Source of the DNA: RPQJ01 sp963696545 | GTDB lineage: Bacteria > Pseudomonadota > Gammaproteobacteria > Steroidobacterales > Steroidobacteraceae | Direction of reading: 5' to 3' | Assembly: GCA_963696545.1 (NCBI GenBank) | Contig: CAVOKQ010000012.1 | Coordinates: forward strand, 310,001 to 374,000 | Length of the DNA stretch: 64,000 bases | In this document: in pieces, positions 9,131 to 16,969 of the stretch | Numbering within the stretch: the first letter of the stretch is position 1 | How the letters are laid out: every line of letters begins with the position of its first letter | Notes under the pieces: generated by a model | Database searches by the model: none | The model's input: only the letters and a program-made list of their open reading frames with translations | Told to the model about the DNA's origin: nothing | Program-made: the position numbers and the translations under genes

Positions 9131-10365
9131 TGGGCAGGGCCGGGGACTGGGCCTTCACCAAGCGTTTCCGTCGCGGTGGCTTCGGGTGGCGCGCCAGTCG
9201 GCTGGCCGGCGAGCGGATCGCCGAGGCGCTCGCGGAAATTCGTGCCGTCGCGCGACACGATCCATTGCATGCTGCAGACGGTGCCGTCCGGTTCCTCGTG
9301 AAGCTGTCACCGGCGCTGGAGCAGGTGGATAGTTCATCAGGTGCGCTGGGCAGCGCAGCGCGTGCCGCCGCCGAGGCGCTCGTGCCCGTCATCGCGCAGG
9401 CGCCTGCGGATGAGGGGATGCGCGAGGGGTGGCTCGAGCAGCTGTTCGAGGCGATCCAGAACGATGATCCGCCCTACCTTGAACTGCTCGACGAGCGCTG
9501 GGGTGACCTGTGCGCGACGCCGGAAGTGGCTTCGCGTTGGGCGGATCGCCTGATGGATCTCGTGCAGCCTGTCCACGCCGCGCGGCGTCGCGGCCAGCAC
9601 GCATTCACCCGGGCCGAGTCGGCCTGTTACAGCGCATTGTTTGCCGCGGGCCGACACGACGAATTGACTGCCCTCATTGGCGGTGACCCGCGCCCCATGT
9701 GGCATGACCTGCTGTGGGTCGGCCGGTGCAAGGTGGCCAGAGGCGAGATCGACGAGGCCATCGAGTTCATGACGAAAGCCGTGAACGCGTGGACGCCGAT
9801 GGCAGGGCTCGCGCGCTTCGCCGAAGGCGTCCTGCTGCAGGCGGGCCGCCGTACCGAGGCGTATGAGAAATGTGCCTTGGACGCAAACCGCGCAACGACC
9901 TACCTCGCGACCTTCCGACTGATTGCAGGCAAGTACCCCGAGATAGATGCGGACCGGCTGCTGTCGGATCTCATCGCGACCATGCCGGGCGAGGAAGGCA
10001 AGTGGTTCGCCACGGCGAAGACGCTCAAGCGATTCGATCTCGCGATGCAGCTGGCGTGGAAATCTCCCTGCGATCCGAAGACACTGATCCGGGCCGCCAG
10101 ACACAACGTCGGGAAAGCGCCAGCATTTGCCTCAGAAGTCGCGCTCGCGGCATTGCACTGGATCTGCCAGGGCAGGGGCTATGAGTTGACCTCGCTCGAC
10201 GTGCAGATGGCCTATCGGCTCGCGAGCGAGGGCGGTCAGGCGCTCGGGCAATCGGATCGAGTGGCGCTGCGGATTCAGACGATGCTTCGGCCGGCGACCC
10301 GCGAGGTTCGATGGGTAAGAGAGTTGTTGAACCTGCCGGCTTTGCCGGAAGCTGGCCCCTCGTGA
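9130..10365 (+). CDS. Conserved hypothetical protein coupled to Fic (DUF6880-like)
   Basis: The 411-residue product has no signal peptide or membrane segment and is mostly alpha-helical, with repeat-like helical pairs in the middle and C-terminal parts (for example the stretches around ARGEIDEAIEFMTKAV and FAEGVLLQAGRRTEAYEKCA) resembling TPR or DUF6880-type solenoids. The first third (WRASRLAGERIAE, EQVDSSSGALG) recalls DUF6880 proteins, but I am not certain. ATG 9130 overlaps the fic stop as TGATG; a GTG at 9127 is an alternative. The strict coupling suggests it works with Fic as a partner, target or regulator (inference); it does not look like a small antitoxin. Confidence 0.7.
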   Translation: MGRAGDWAFTKRFRRGGFGWRASRLAGERIAEALAEIRAVARHDPLHAADGAVRFLVKLSPALEQVDSSSGALGSAARAAAEALVPVIAQAPADEGMREGWLEQLFEAIQNDDPPYLELLDERWGDLCATPEVASRWADRLMDLVQPVHAARRRGQHAFTRAESACYSALFAAGRHDELTALIGGDPRPMWHDLLWVGRCKVARGEIDEAIEFMTKAVNAWTPMAGLARFAEGVLLQAGRRTEAYEKCALDANRATTYLATFRLIAGKYPEIDADRLLSDLIATMPGEEGKWFATAKTLKRFDLAMQLAWKSPCDPKTLIRAARHNVGKAPAFASEVALAALHWICQGRGYELTSLDVQMAYRLASEGGQALGQSDRVALRIQTMLRPATREVRWVRELLNLPALPEAGPS

Positions 10366-10674
10366 CCAACAGCTTTCGGCATCAATCGCGCTCAATCGGC
10401 GCCAGGCGAGATCTTCTGTCGGTCGTCCTGACGGTAAAATGGTGCAACGCTTTCGAGAACTTCAGCGACCGAGAGGGGTTGCGATACTCCGGAACAATGG
10501 AGTGGGAGTGAGGGAGGCAGGCCACCACAGCCTTGCCGCGCCCATCAGCTGAAGCGGCGTGGGGAAATGGCTGGCGCCTTCGGTCCAACCCACGCTCTCA
10601 AGTCATGGAGCCTCCGGGAAAACCGGGGCGATTCAGGCAGGTGGTTTGAATTGCCTGTCCGCGCCGCAAACCGA
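10366..10674. other. Non-coding boundary between accessory block and core
   Basis: The stretch holds the second 82-nt att-like module (10430-10511), whose end marks the right edge of the accessory block. It then continues with about 160 bases before the convergent DUF4239 gene. In that second part I see no gene, tRNA or clear terminator; short CCGG repeats near 10615-10635 could pair but no T-run follows on either strand. Confidence 0.6.
10430..10511 (+). repeat. 82-nt att-like module, copy B (right edge of block)
   Basis: This is the same length as copy A at 6815-6896. It starts GACGGTAAAATGGTGCAACG and ends AATGGAGTGGGAGTGA, sharing the exact 12-base core GAGTGGGAGTGA with copy A and 11 of those bases with the guaA end. 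The middle is unrelated to copy A. Beyond it the conserved tadA-mltF region resumes after one extra gene, so it is the natural right boundary (attR-like). Confidence 0.6.
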
Positions 10675-11463
10675 CTACTGCATGATCTTGTCCAGTACCA
10701 GCTGGTACGGTTCCGGCTCGAGTCCGAGATCGCCGCGGAACGGGCGATCGAACGCGAAGATCATGAAGATCACGAGCCCGATGAACGTTGCCAGCAACGT
10801 CACCAGCACCGCGTGCAGCCGCACGTCCTCGACGCTGAAGAAAAACGCTGCGCTCAGGCTGATTGCGGCGCCCGCGAGTACCAGCAACCACAGCACGCCG
10901 GGCAGCCCGGTGCCGACCACCGCATCGAGCCGGAGGCTGCGCACCTCAACTAACTGGTTGTATGCCCTTAGCGCCTCGGCGTGCAGGATCTTCTGCCCTT
11001 CGGTCGCGGGCTCGAAACCGGCCATCGTCGTCTGGACGCGGTGCAGCATCTCGATACCCCGCCGGGCGACCTGCCCCTGCCGCTGCGCGGGCCAGGCGGT
11101 GTGGATGACGTACTCGGCGTACTCACGCAGCGACTGCTGCAGCTCGGCGCGGGTGGGCTCGGGGTAGGTACCGGCGTCCTGGTACAGGGCGCCCAGCTCG
11201 GCCGCCTCCAGCGTGACGATCTTCGACACGTCGGAATAGGTGTCGAAGACGCCGACCGAGATCAACGCCACCGCCAGTCCGTAGAACACCATCACGGCCT
11301 GCACCATGGCGCCACTGAACTCCGAGTCCTCGGCGCGGACCCGCATGCGCGGCAGCACGTGGCGACGGACCACCAGGAGCCCCACAAGTGCGAATGCGCA
11401 CAACGCCAGAATGATGGCGGGACCCGCGACTACCAGCGGGGTGTCGAATACGGAATCAGGCAT
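10675..11463 (-). CDS. DUF4239 (bestrophin-like) membrane protein
   Basis: The product has about 262 residues from the chosen start MPDSVFDTPLVV. Two hydrophobic segments lie near the N-terminus (about residues 9-30 and 50-75) and two near the C-terminus (about 178-200 and 210-230), with a long soluble helical middle, the layout of DUF4239 proteins, which are distantly related to bestrophin anion channels. The reading frame stays open to 11562, but the extra 33 residues are charged and unlikely to precede the first membrane segment. It sits between the accessory block and tadA, facing the block. Its function is unknown. Confidence 0.75.
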   Translation of the reverse strand: MPDSVFDTPLVVAGPAIILALCAFALVGLLVVRRHVLPRMRVRAEDSEFSGAMVQAVMVFYGLAVALISVGVFDTYSDVSKIVTLEAAELGALYQDAGTYPEPTRAELQQSLREYAEYVIHTAWPAQRQGQVARRGIEMLHRVQTTMAGFEPATEGQKILHAEALRAYNQLVEVRSLRLDAVVGTGLPGVLWLLVLAGAAISLSAAFFFSVEDVRLHAVLVTLLATFIGLVIFMIFAFDRPFRGDLGLEPEPYQLVLDKIMQ

Positions 11464-11633
11464 GCCGCATGTCTCGCCCAGGGGCGGGAGAGTATCGTCG
11501 GCGTCGACGGTCGCGGCAACCGCCGCCCGCCGCCATTCTCGCAGCCAGCTCGCCTCGTCCATGAAGAGGCCGGCGCGACTGCCAGTCTTTTCCTACACTA
11601 GCCGCCAATCGCCAACACCCGACTGCTCCCGCT

Positions 11634-12086
11634 ATGGACTCCCTGGACGTGCTCTTCATGGCTCGCGCGCTCGAGCTTGCCGGTACCGCGGAGGCAGCCG
11701 GCGAGGTTCCCGTCGGAGCTGTTATCGTCAAGGATGGAGCGATCATTGCGGAGGGATGGAACCGGCCGATCGGCACCCGCGATCCGACCGCGCACGCAGA
11801 GATCATCGCGCTCCGCGCGGCAGGCGTGGCACTGAATACCTATCGGCTGACCGACACCACACTGTACGTGACGCTCGAGCCGTGCCCGATGTGTGCAGGC
11901 GCAATGGTCCATGCACGGGTTCGGCGGCTGGTCTTCGGTGCCACGGACCCCCGCGCAGGCGCTGCAGGCACGGTGTTCAACATCGTGCAGCATCCGGCGC
12001 TGAACCACCGGCTCGAATGCGCCGGGGGCGTGCTCGCAGATGAATGCAGCGCGCTGCTACGGGGCTTTTTCGTCGCCCGCCGCTGA
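11634..12086 (+). CDS. tadA: tRNA-specific adenosine-34 deaminase
   Basis: TadA converts A34 to inosine in tRNA-Arg(ACG), allowing wobble decoding of CGN codons. The 150-residue product has the zinc deaminase signature: HAE at residues 54-56 (zinc His and the proton-shuttling Glu) and PCPMCAGA with zinc Cys84 and Cys87. The length is normal. It overlaps the convergent mltF gene by 30 bases at the 3' ends. Together with mltF and purL it follows guaA in Pseudomonas, which shows the accessory block upstream is an insertion. Confidence 0.96.
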   Translation: MDSLDVLFMARALELAGTAEAAGEVPVGAVIVKDGAIIAEGWNRPIGTRDPTAHAEIIALRAAGVALNTYRLTDTTLYVTLEPCPMCAGAMVHARVRRLVFGATDPRAGAAGTVFNIVQHPALNHRLECAGGVLADECSALLRGFFVARR

Positions 12087-13436
12087 GCCGCGCGTAGCGC
12101 CGGTCCCGGCGACCTGCAGGATGTTCAGGTAGGCCTTGACGTTGTCCACGTAGCGCACCGGTTCCCAGCCGCGCGCATACCCTCGCTTGGTGCGTGTGTA
12201 CCAGCGCTCCTGGCTCAGCAGCGGCAGCATGTCGCGCACGTCTTCCCATCGGTCTGGGTCGCGGCCCTGCGCCTCGGCGAGGACGCGCGCGTCCTCGACG
12301 TGCCCGAACCCCACGTTGTAGGCCGCGACCGCGAACCACGTCCGGTCCGGCTCCGGGATCCGTCTCGGCACCATGTCCATCAGCTTCGAGAGGTACTTGG
12401 CCCCGCCGAAGATGCTGGCGCGGGGATCGCGACGGTCGCCGTGCTTCATCATCTCCGCGGTGTCCTCGGTGAGCTGCATCAGCCCCCGAACGCCGGTGTA
12501 CGACACCGCCGACGGATCCCACTTCGACTCCTGGTAGCCCATCGCCGCCAGCAGGCGCCAGTCGAGCCGGTACTTCTCCGACGCTTCGCGGAACCAGTCG
12601 AGATAGCGCGGCAGCCGGCTCTGCACGTGTTCGACGAAACTCCTCGACAGCAGGTAGTCGAAGCTGTCCTTCTCGCCGTAGTAGCGGTCCAGCATCGCAG
12701 TGATGAAGCCGTCCGCGCGCGCGACGACGAAGAACGCGTTCACCCGGGCCAGCAGGCTGCGGTCGTGGGCAGTCGTGTTGACGACCCACGAGATCGACCT
12801 CTGCGGCGACAGGTCCAGCGCGATCGCAAGTTCCGGGTGCACGGTGCGGTTCAGCGCGAACTCGGTCGAACTCGCGAGCGTGTACTGCACGGTACCGCGG
12901 GACACCTCGTTCAGGATCTCCTCGGTGTCCGTGTCGGCCCGCTCGATCCAGGCCAGGTCCGGGTACTGCAGGCGCAGGTCCTCGAGCGTGCTCTGGTGGG
13001 GGCTTCCGGCGGCGACCTCGATCTGGCCGCGCGCGGCCTCGGTGACCGAGTCAGGCCGGGCGCCGCGGCGGCGGAAGACGAGGTGTTCGCGGACGAGCTG
13101 GTAGCCGGGGCCGTAAGCGGTGTTGTCTGGCAACTCGATGCCCGTCGAGAGCCCTGCGGCCGCCAGGTGGGCCCGACCGGCCCGGACCTCGTTTATGGCT
13201 GCCTCGCGTGTCCTGACCGTATACAACCGCAGCGGGACGCCCAGGCTCTCGGCAAAACGGCTTGCGAGCTCGTATGCGGGGCCCTCGGGACCGCGGCTGC
13301 CGAGGTAGTAGGCGTCCGGGCTGTTCCGGGTCACGACCCTGAGCTCGCCGCTCGCAAGGATCTGCTCGAGCAGCGGCGGGGGCTGTGAGCAGGTGCCCAG
13401 CAGCAGGATCGCGACGAGTGCGAGCAACGCCTTCAT
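12057..13436 (-). CDS. mltF: Membrane-bound lytic murein transglycosylase F
   Basis: MltF cleaves peptidoglycan glycan strands, forming 1,6-anhydromuramyl ends. The 459-residue product begins with a lipoprotein signal peptide, MKALLALVAILLLGTCSQ, with lipobox LGTC, so it is outer-membrane anchored. A periplasmic solute-binding-like domain (SBP family 3) spans about residues 28-255, followed by the SLT catalytic domain with GYQESKW (catalytic Glu near residue 301) and GLMQLTEDTA. The start at 13436 is set by the lipoprotein signal; the longer frame runs into the divergent tRNA gene. It lies convergent to tadA with a 30-base overlap. Confidence 0.95.
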   Translation of the reverse strand: MKALLALVAILLLGTCSQPPPLLEQILASGELRVVTRNSPDAYYLGSRGPEGPAYELASRFAESLGVPLRLYTVRTREAAINEVRAGRAHLAAAGLSTGIELPDNTAYGPGYQLVREHLVFRRRGARPDSVTEAARGQIEVAAGSPHQSTLEDLRLQYPDLAWIERADTDTEEILNEVSRGTVQYTLASSTEFALNRTVHPELAIALDLSPQRSISWVVNTTAHDRSLLARVNAFFVVARADGFITAMLDRYYGEKDSFDYLLSRSFVEHVQSRLPRYLDWFREASEKYRLDWRLLAAMGYQESKWDPSAVSYTGVRGLMQLTEDTAEMMKHGDRRDPRASIFGGAKYLSKLMDMVPRRIPEPDRTWFAVAAYNVGFGHVEDARVLAEAQGRDPDRWEDVRDMLPLLSQERWYTRTKRGYARGWEPVRYVDNVKAYLNILQVAGTGATRGSAAGDEKAP

Positions 13437-13461
13437 GGTTTGTATAGAATACGCGGCCCTC

Positions 13462-13554
13462 GGAGAGGTACCGAAGCGGTCATAACGGCGCCGACTCGAA
13501 ATCGGATGGGGGCATAACCGCCCCACGTGGGTTCGAATCCCACCCTCTCCGCCA
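13462..13554 (+). tRNA. tRNA-Ser(CGA)
   Basis: The 93-nt sequence folds as a class II tRNA: acceptor stem GGAGAGG (13462-13468) pairs with CCTCTCC (13544-13550), then discriminator G and an encoded CCA. The anticodon loop CTCGAAA gives anticodon CGA, reading UCG serine codons. The long variable arm (GGATGGGGGCATAACCGCCCC region) is typical for tRNA-Ser, and the T-arm GTGGGTTCGAATCCCAC is canonical. A TAGAAT at 13445-13450 is a possible -10 box. An intrinsic terminator follows directly. Confidence 0.97.
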
Positions 13555-13564
13555 GGAAACGCCA

Positions 13565-13593
13565 CGACGCCCCGCAAGGGGCGTTGTCGTTTT
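13565..13593 (+). terminator. Intrinsic terminator after tRNA-Ser
   Basis: A 9-bp stem around a GCAA tetraloop (CGACGCCCC at 13565-13573, GGGGCGTTG at 13578-13586) is followed by TCGTTTTCT. It starts 10 bases after the tRNA CCA end. Confidence 0.75.
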
Positions 13594-13614
13594 CTGGCCC
13601 GAGGGTGGGCATGA

Positions 13615-13661
13615 GAACCCGCGGACCGTGGGTTCGACAAATCGGCAGGGAGGCCGATTTG
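13615..13661. other. Hairpin-rich spacer downstream of tRNA-Ser with a T-arm fragment
   Basis: Two inverted repeats lie here: GAACCC (13615-13620) with GGGTTC (13630-13635), and a perfect 9-bp stem CAAATCGGC (13638-13646) with GCCGATTTG (13653-13661). The 11-mer CGTGGGTTCGA at 13627-13637 exactly repeats the T-arm of the tRNA at 13526-13536. It may be a trace of past recombination at the tRNA gene or chance. Confidence 0.4.
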
Positions 13662-13713
13662 CACGCCCTCGCTGCGCGAGCGGGCGAGGGCGCCCGGGCG
13701 GGGCGCCCCCCGG

Positions 13714-14721
13714 CTACGACCGCGCCTCCGACTCCTCGTCCCGCTTACCCTTGAAGGGGTAAGCCGATGCCGGCTTCCCCTGCGGCGGGATCTTCAGCGA
13801 GAGCACCATCGTCGCGACGAGCACCACCAGCGTGAATCCCAGCGACCAGGATACGGGGATCTTGTAGATGTCGAGCAGCAGCATCTTGGTGCCGATGAAC
13901 ACCAGCACGATCGCGAGCCCGTAGGACAGCAGGTGGAAGCGCTCGTGCATGCCCGCCAGCATGAAATACATCGCGCGCAGGCCGAGAATCGCGAATACGT
14001 TCGAGGTCAGCACGATGAACGGGTCCATCGTGATCGCGAATATCGCCGGGATCGAGTCCACCGCGAACACGATGTCGACGATGCCGATCAGCAGGATCAC
14101 GACGAACAGTGGTGTCGCAAGCTTCACGCCGTCGCGCACCGTGAAGAACTTCTCTCCGTCGTAGTCCGGCGAGATCTTCATGTGGCGGCGGATCCAGCGC
14201 AGCGCCGGGTTGGACTCGAGGTCCGGCTCCTGCCCGGTTGCGAGCCACATCTTGATGCCGGTGAATACGAGGAACGCGCCGAACAGGTACAGGATCCAGT
14301 GGAACTGGGCGATCAGCCACGCACCGACCAGGATCATGACGGCGCGCAGCACCAGTGCACCCAGGATGCCGAACATCAGGACCCGTTTCTGGTACTCCGC
14401 GGGCACGGCGAAGTAGGTGAACACCATCAGGAACACGAAGATGTTGTCCACCGCCAGCGCCTTCTCGACGAGGTAGCCGGTGACGAATTCGAGCGCTTTC
14501 GTGTCGGCAACCGCGTTGCCATCGAGCCCGCCGAGGTGCCACCAGAGCCAGCCGACGAACACGAACGACACGGCCACCCAGACCAGCGACCAGATCGCGG
14601 CTTCCTTCATCGTGACCTTGTGGGCGCCCTGCTTCTCCATCGCGAAGAAGTCCACGAGCAGTGCGACGATGACGAACACCACGAAGAGGGTCCACATCAG
14701 GGGCGTGCCGGTCGTCATCAT
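13714..14721 (-). CDS. TerC/Alx-family integral membrane protein
   Basis: The 335-residue product has about nine hydrophobic segments and the TerC-family landmarks EKALAVDNIFVFLMVF and DIVFAVDSIPAIFAI, which carry the conserved acidic residues within membrane helices. The family includes E. coli Alx and TerC, linked to manganese export or exoenzyme metalation and to tellurite resistance. No other ter genes are nearby, so an Alx-like metal homeostasis role is likelier than tellurite resistance (inference). Two ATGs lie in tandem at 14721 and 14718. It is divergent from the KimA-like gene; I saw no yybP-ykoY manganese riboswitch in the leader. Confidence 0.9.
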   Translation of the reverse strand: MMTTGTPLMWTLFVVFVIVALLVDFFAMEKQGAHKVTMKEAAIWSLVWVAVSFVFVGWLWWHLGGLDGNAVADTKALEFVTGYLVEKALAVDNIFVFLMVFTYFAVPAEYQKRVLMFGILGALVLRAVMILVGAWLIAQFHWILYLFGAFLVFTGIKMWLATGQEPDLESNPALRWIRRHMKISPDYDGEKFFTVRDGVKLATPLFVVILLIGIVDIVFAVDSIPAIFAITMDPFIVLTSNVFAILGLRAMYFMLAGMHERFHLLSYGLAIVLVFIGTKMLLLDIYKIPVSWSLGFTLVVLVATMVLSLKIPPQGKPASAYPFKGKRDEESEARS

Positions 14722-14937
14722 GCGCTTGGGCCTGTGCTACTGGTTCGGGGTTGCTTGGGCCGGGCCCGGCCCGGCTGCGACAGACTGTGTCGGGCTGTCC
14801 GGCAACGTTGTTCGCGGCCCGCTCTGATCTGGATTCGAGTGCCCGGCGATCGGATACAATATGCCCCACGGGCGGAAAAATACTAAGCCACGCACAGAGC
14901 GGGCGCCGCTCCGCGATACTAACCGCAACACCCAGCC

Positions 14938-16938
14938 ATGACACCCGAAAGGCAACGTCGCCTGAGCGACGTGGTGTTCGGACCGCCGCGCGATCCGATG
15001 GCACCGGAAACGCGCAAGCACATTGCGCTGGCCGCGTTCCTGGCCTGGATCGGCATCGGGGCCGACGGGCTGTCGTCCTCGTCCTACGGCCCGGCCGAAG
15101 CGTTCCTGGCGCTCGGCACCCACAGCCAGCTCGCCCTGTACCTGGCCATAGCCACGGCGTTCACCGTGTTCCTGATCTCGCTCGCCTACAACCAGGTGAT
15201 CGAGCTGTTCCCGAATGGCGGCGGCGGTTACAAGGTCGCGACGCGGCTGGTCGGTCCGTACGCCGGCCTCGTCGCCGGGGCGGCCCTGATCGTCGACTAC
15301 GTACTCACGATCGCGATCTCGGTCGCGAGCGGCGTGGACGCGATCTTCAGTTTCCTGCCGCCGGCCCAGCAGATCGTGAAGCTCGAGGCCGCGATCGTCG
15401 TGATCGTGATCCTGATCTATCTCAACCTGCGCGGTATGCGCGAGTCGATCCGCGTGCTCGCGCCGATCTTCATCGGCTTCGTCATCACGCATTTCTTCCT
15501 GATCGCCTACGGCATCGCCAGTCACGGGTCCGGGCTGCGTCCCGAGATCGAACAGACGATCCGCGAGACCCACGATCTCGCGGGCGAAGCGGGGGTGTTC
15601 TTCGTCATCGCGCTCTTCCTGAAAGCGTATTCGCTGGGTGGCGGCACCTACACGGGCATCGAGGCCGTCTCGAACAACGTCAACATGCTGAAGGAGCCCC
15701 GCGTCCGCACCGGCAAGGGGACGATGATGCTGATGGCGCTGTCGTTGAGCGCCACGGCGGCAGGGATCATCCTGCTCTACCTGCTGTGGGACGTGAAGCC
15801 TTCCGACACCGGGCAGACGCTCAATGCCGTGGTATTCGGCGACATCATCGAGAGCCTGGGGTTCCACGGCACCACGAGTCACGCCCTGCTGACGATCGTG
15901 CTGCTGTTCGAAGGTGCGCTGCTGTTCGTCGCCGCCAACACCGGGTTCCTCGGCGGGCCCGCGGTGCTGGCCAACATGGCCGTAGACCGCTGGGCGCCGA
16001 ACCAGTTCAGTTCGCTTTCGTCACGACTCGTCACCCGCAATGGCGTGCTGCTGATGGGGGTGGCCGCGCTCGCGATCCTGGTCTGGACGAAGGGCTATGT
16101 CGGGCTGCTGGTGGTGCTGTACACCGTCAACGTGTTCATCACGTTCACGCTGTCGCTGCTCGGCCTGACCAACTACTGGTGGAAGCAGCGGCGTGACGAC
16201 AACCGGGCCCGGCGCCGGTTGCTGCTGTCGGCACTCGCGCTGCTGATCACCGCGGGCATCCTCGCAGTGATCATCGTCGAGCGCTTCCTGCAGGGTGGCA
16301 TCGTCACGCTCGCGATCACGTCGGTCGTCGTCGCGCTCGGGCTGCTGATCCGCGGGCATTACGGTCGCGTCAGGGAACTCACCCAGCAGTTCGAACGCGA
16401 GCACCGCTGGCTGCTGCAGGACCTGTCGGGCGAAGCACCCGCCATCGACCCGTCCCAGCCCACGGCCGTCTTCCTGGTCAGTTCGAACCGCGGTGTCGGC
16501 CTGCACACCGTCGAACGCGTGGAGGCGCTGTTCCCCGCGCATTTCCGCAATTACATCTTCGTCAGCATCGGCACGGTGGACAGCGAGTCGTTCGGCAGCG
16601 ACCAGGCGCTGCGCACGCTGCAGTACGAGACGCGCGCAGCTCTCGATACGCTGGTGAATTATGCCCACGTGCTCGGTCGCGGCTCCCGCTGGTACGACGC
16701 CTACGGCAGCGATCGGCTCGAGGAGCTCGAGCGGCTGGCCCTTGCCGTGCGGGACGAGTTCCCGAACAGCGTGTTCTTCGCGAGCCGGCTGGTGTTCGAG
16801 ACGGAGAACTGGTGGAACCGCTGGCTGCACAGCCAGACGCCGCTTGCGATGCAGCAGATCCTGAACGGGCACGGATTGGAGCTGATGATCATGCCGGTGA
16901 CCCTGCGGGACGCCCCGGCCGCCACGCCAGTGCGCTGA
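14938..16938 (+). CDS. KimA-like APC-family transporter (predicted potassium importer)
   Basis: The 666-residue protein has about 12 membrane helices (residues 25-490) and a cytosolic C-terminal domain of about 170 residues. Signature segments GADGLSSSSYG, FPNGGGGYKVATRLVGPYAG, DYVLTIAISVASGVDAI, TYTGIEAVSNNV and FVAANTGF line up with Bacillus subtilis KimA, a proton-coupled potassium importer of the APC superfamily. Generic annotation would be APC amino acid permease, but the KimA resemblance argues for K+. A TACAAT at 14855-14860 could be the -10 box. It is divergent from the terC-family gene, with which it may share a regulatory region. The substrate assignment is inference. Confidence 0.85.
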   Translation: MTPERQRRLSDVVFGPPRDPMAPETRKHIALAAFLAWIGIGADGLSSSSYGPAEAFLALGTHSQLALYLAIATAFTVFLISLAYNQVIELFPNGGGGYKVATRLVGPYAGLVAGAALIVDYVLTIAISVASGVDAIFSFLPPAQQIVKLEAAIVVIVILIYLNLRGMRESIRVLAPIFIGFVITHFFLIAYGIASHGSGLRPEIEQTIRETHDLAGEAGVFFVIALFLKAYSLGGGTYTGIEAVSNNVNMLKEPRVRTGKGTMMLMALSLSATAAGIILLYLLWDVKPSDTGQTLNAVVFGDIIESLGFHGTTSHALLTIVLLFEGALLFVAANTGFLGGPAVLANMAVDRWAPNQFSSLSSRLVTRNGVLLMGVAALAILVWTKGYVGLLVVLYTVNVFITFTLSLLGLTNYWWKQRRDDNRARRRLLLSALALLITAGILAVIIVERFLQGGIVTLAITSVVVALGLLIRGHYGRVRELTQQFEREHRWLLQDLSGEAPAIDPSQPTAVFLVSSNRGVGLHTVERVEALFPAHFRNYIFVSIGTVDSESFGSDQALRTLQYETRAALDTLVNYAHVLGRGSRWYDAYGSDRLEELERLALAVRDEFPNSVFFASRLVFETENWWNRWLHSQTPLAMQQILNGHGLELMIMPVTLRDAPAATPVR

Positions 16939-16969
16939 ACCTGCGGGCCAGGCCCGCGCGCCCGGCCCG

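Larger units (their letters stand above)
2482..10511. mobile_element. Accessory block at the guaA 3' end: two tandem att-bounded islets without integrase
   Basis: The block separates guaA from tadA, which are close neighbours in Pseudomonas. It is bounded by copies of the guaA terminus at 2466-2481, 6881-6896 and 10496-10511. Islet 1 (2482-6896) carries an AraC-type regulator and two tandem DUF1254 proteins. Islet 2 (6897-10511) carries an internally deleted IS6 element, a Fic protein and a coupled partner gene. The base composition is visibly less GC-rich than the flanks, most clearly at 6600-7020 and 7860-7910. No tyrosine or serine recombinase is present, so these look like integrase-less, possibly trans-mobilised islets or decayed islands. 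That they moved by site-specific recombination is inference from the repeats and the cargo. Confidence 0.6.

Noticed and set aside
14722..14937. Possible yybP-ykoY manganese riboswitch before the TerC-family gene
   Set aside because: No match to the conserved junction sequences was seen on the minus strand.
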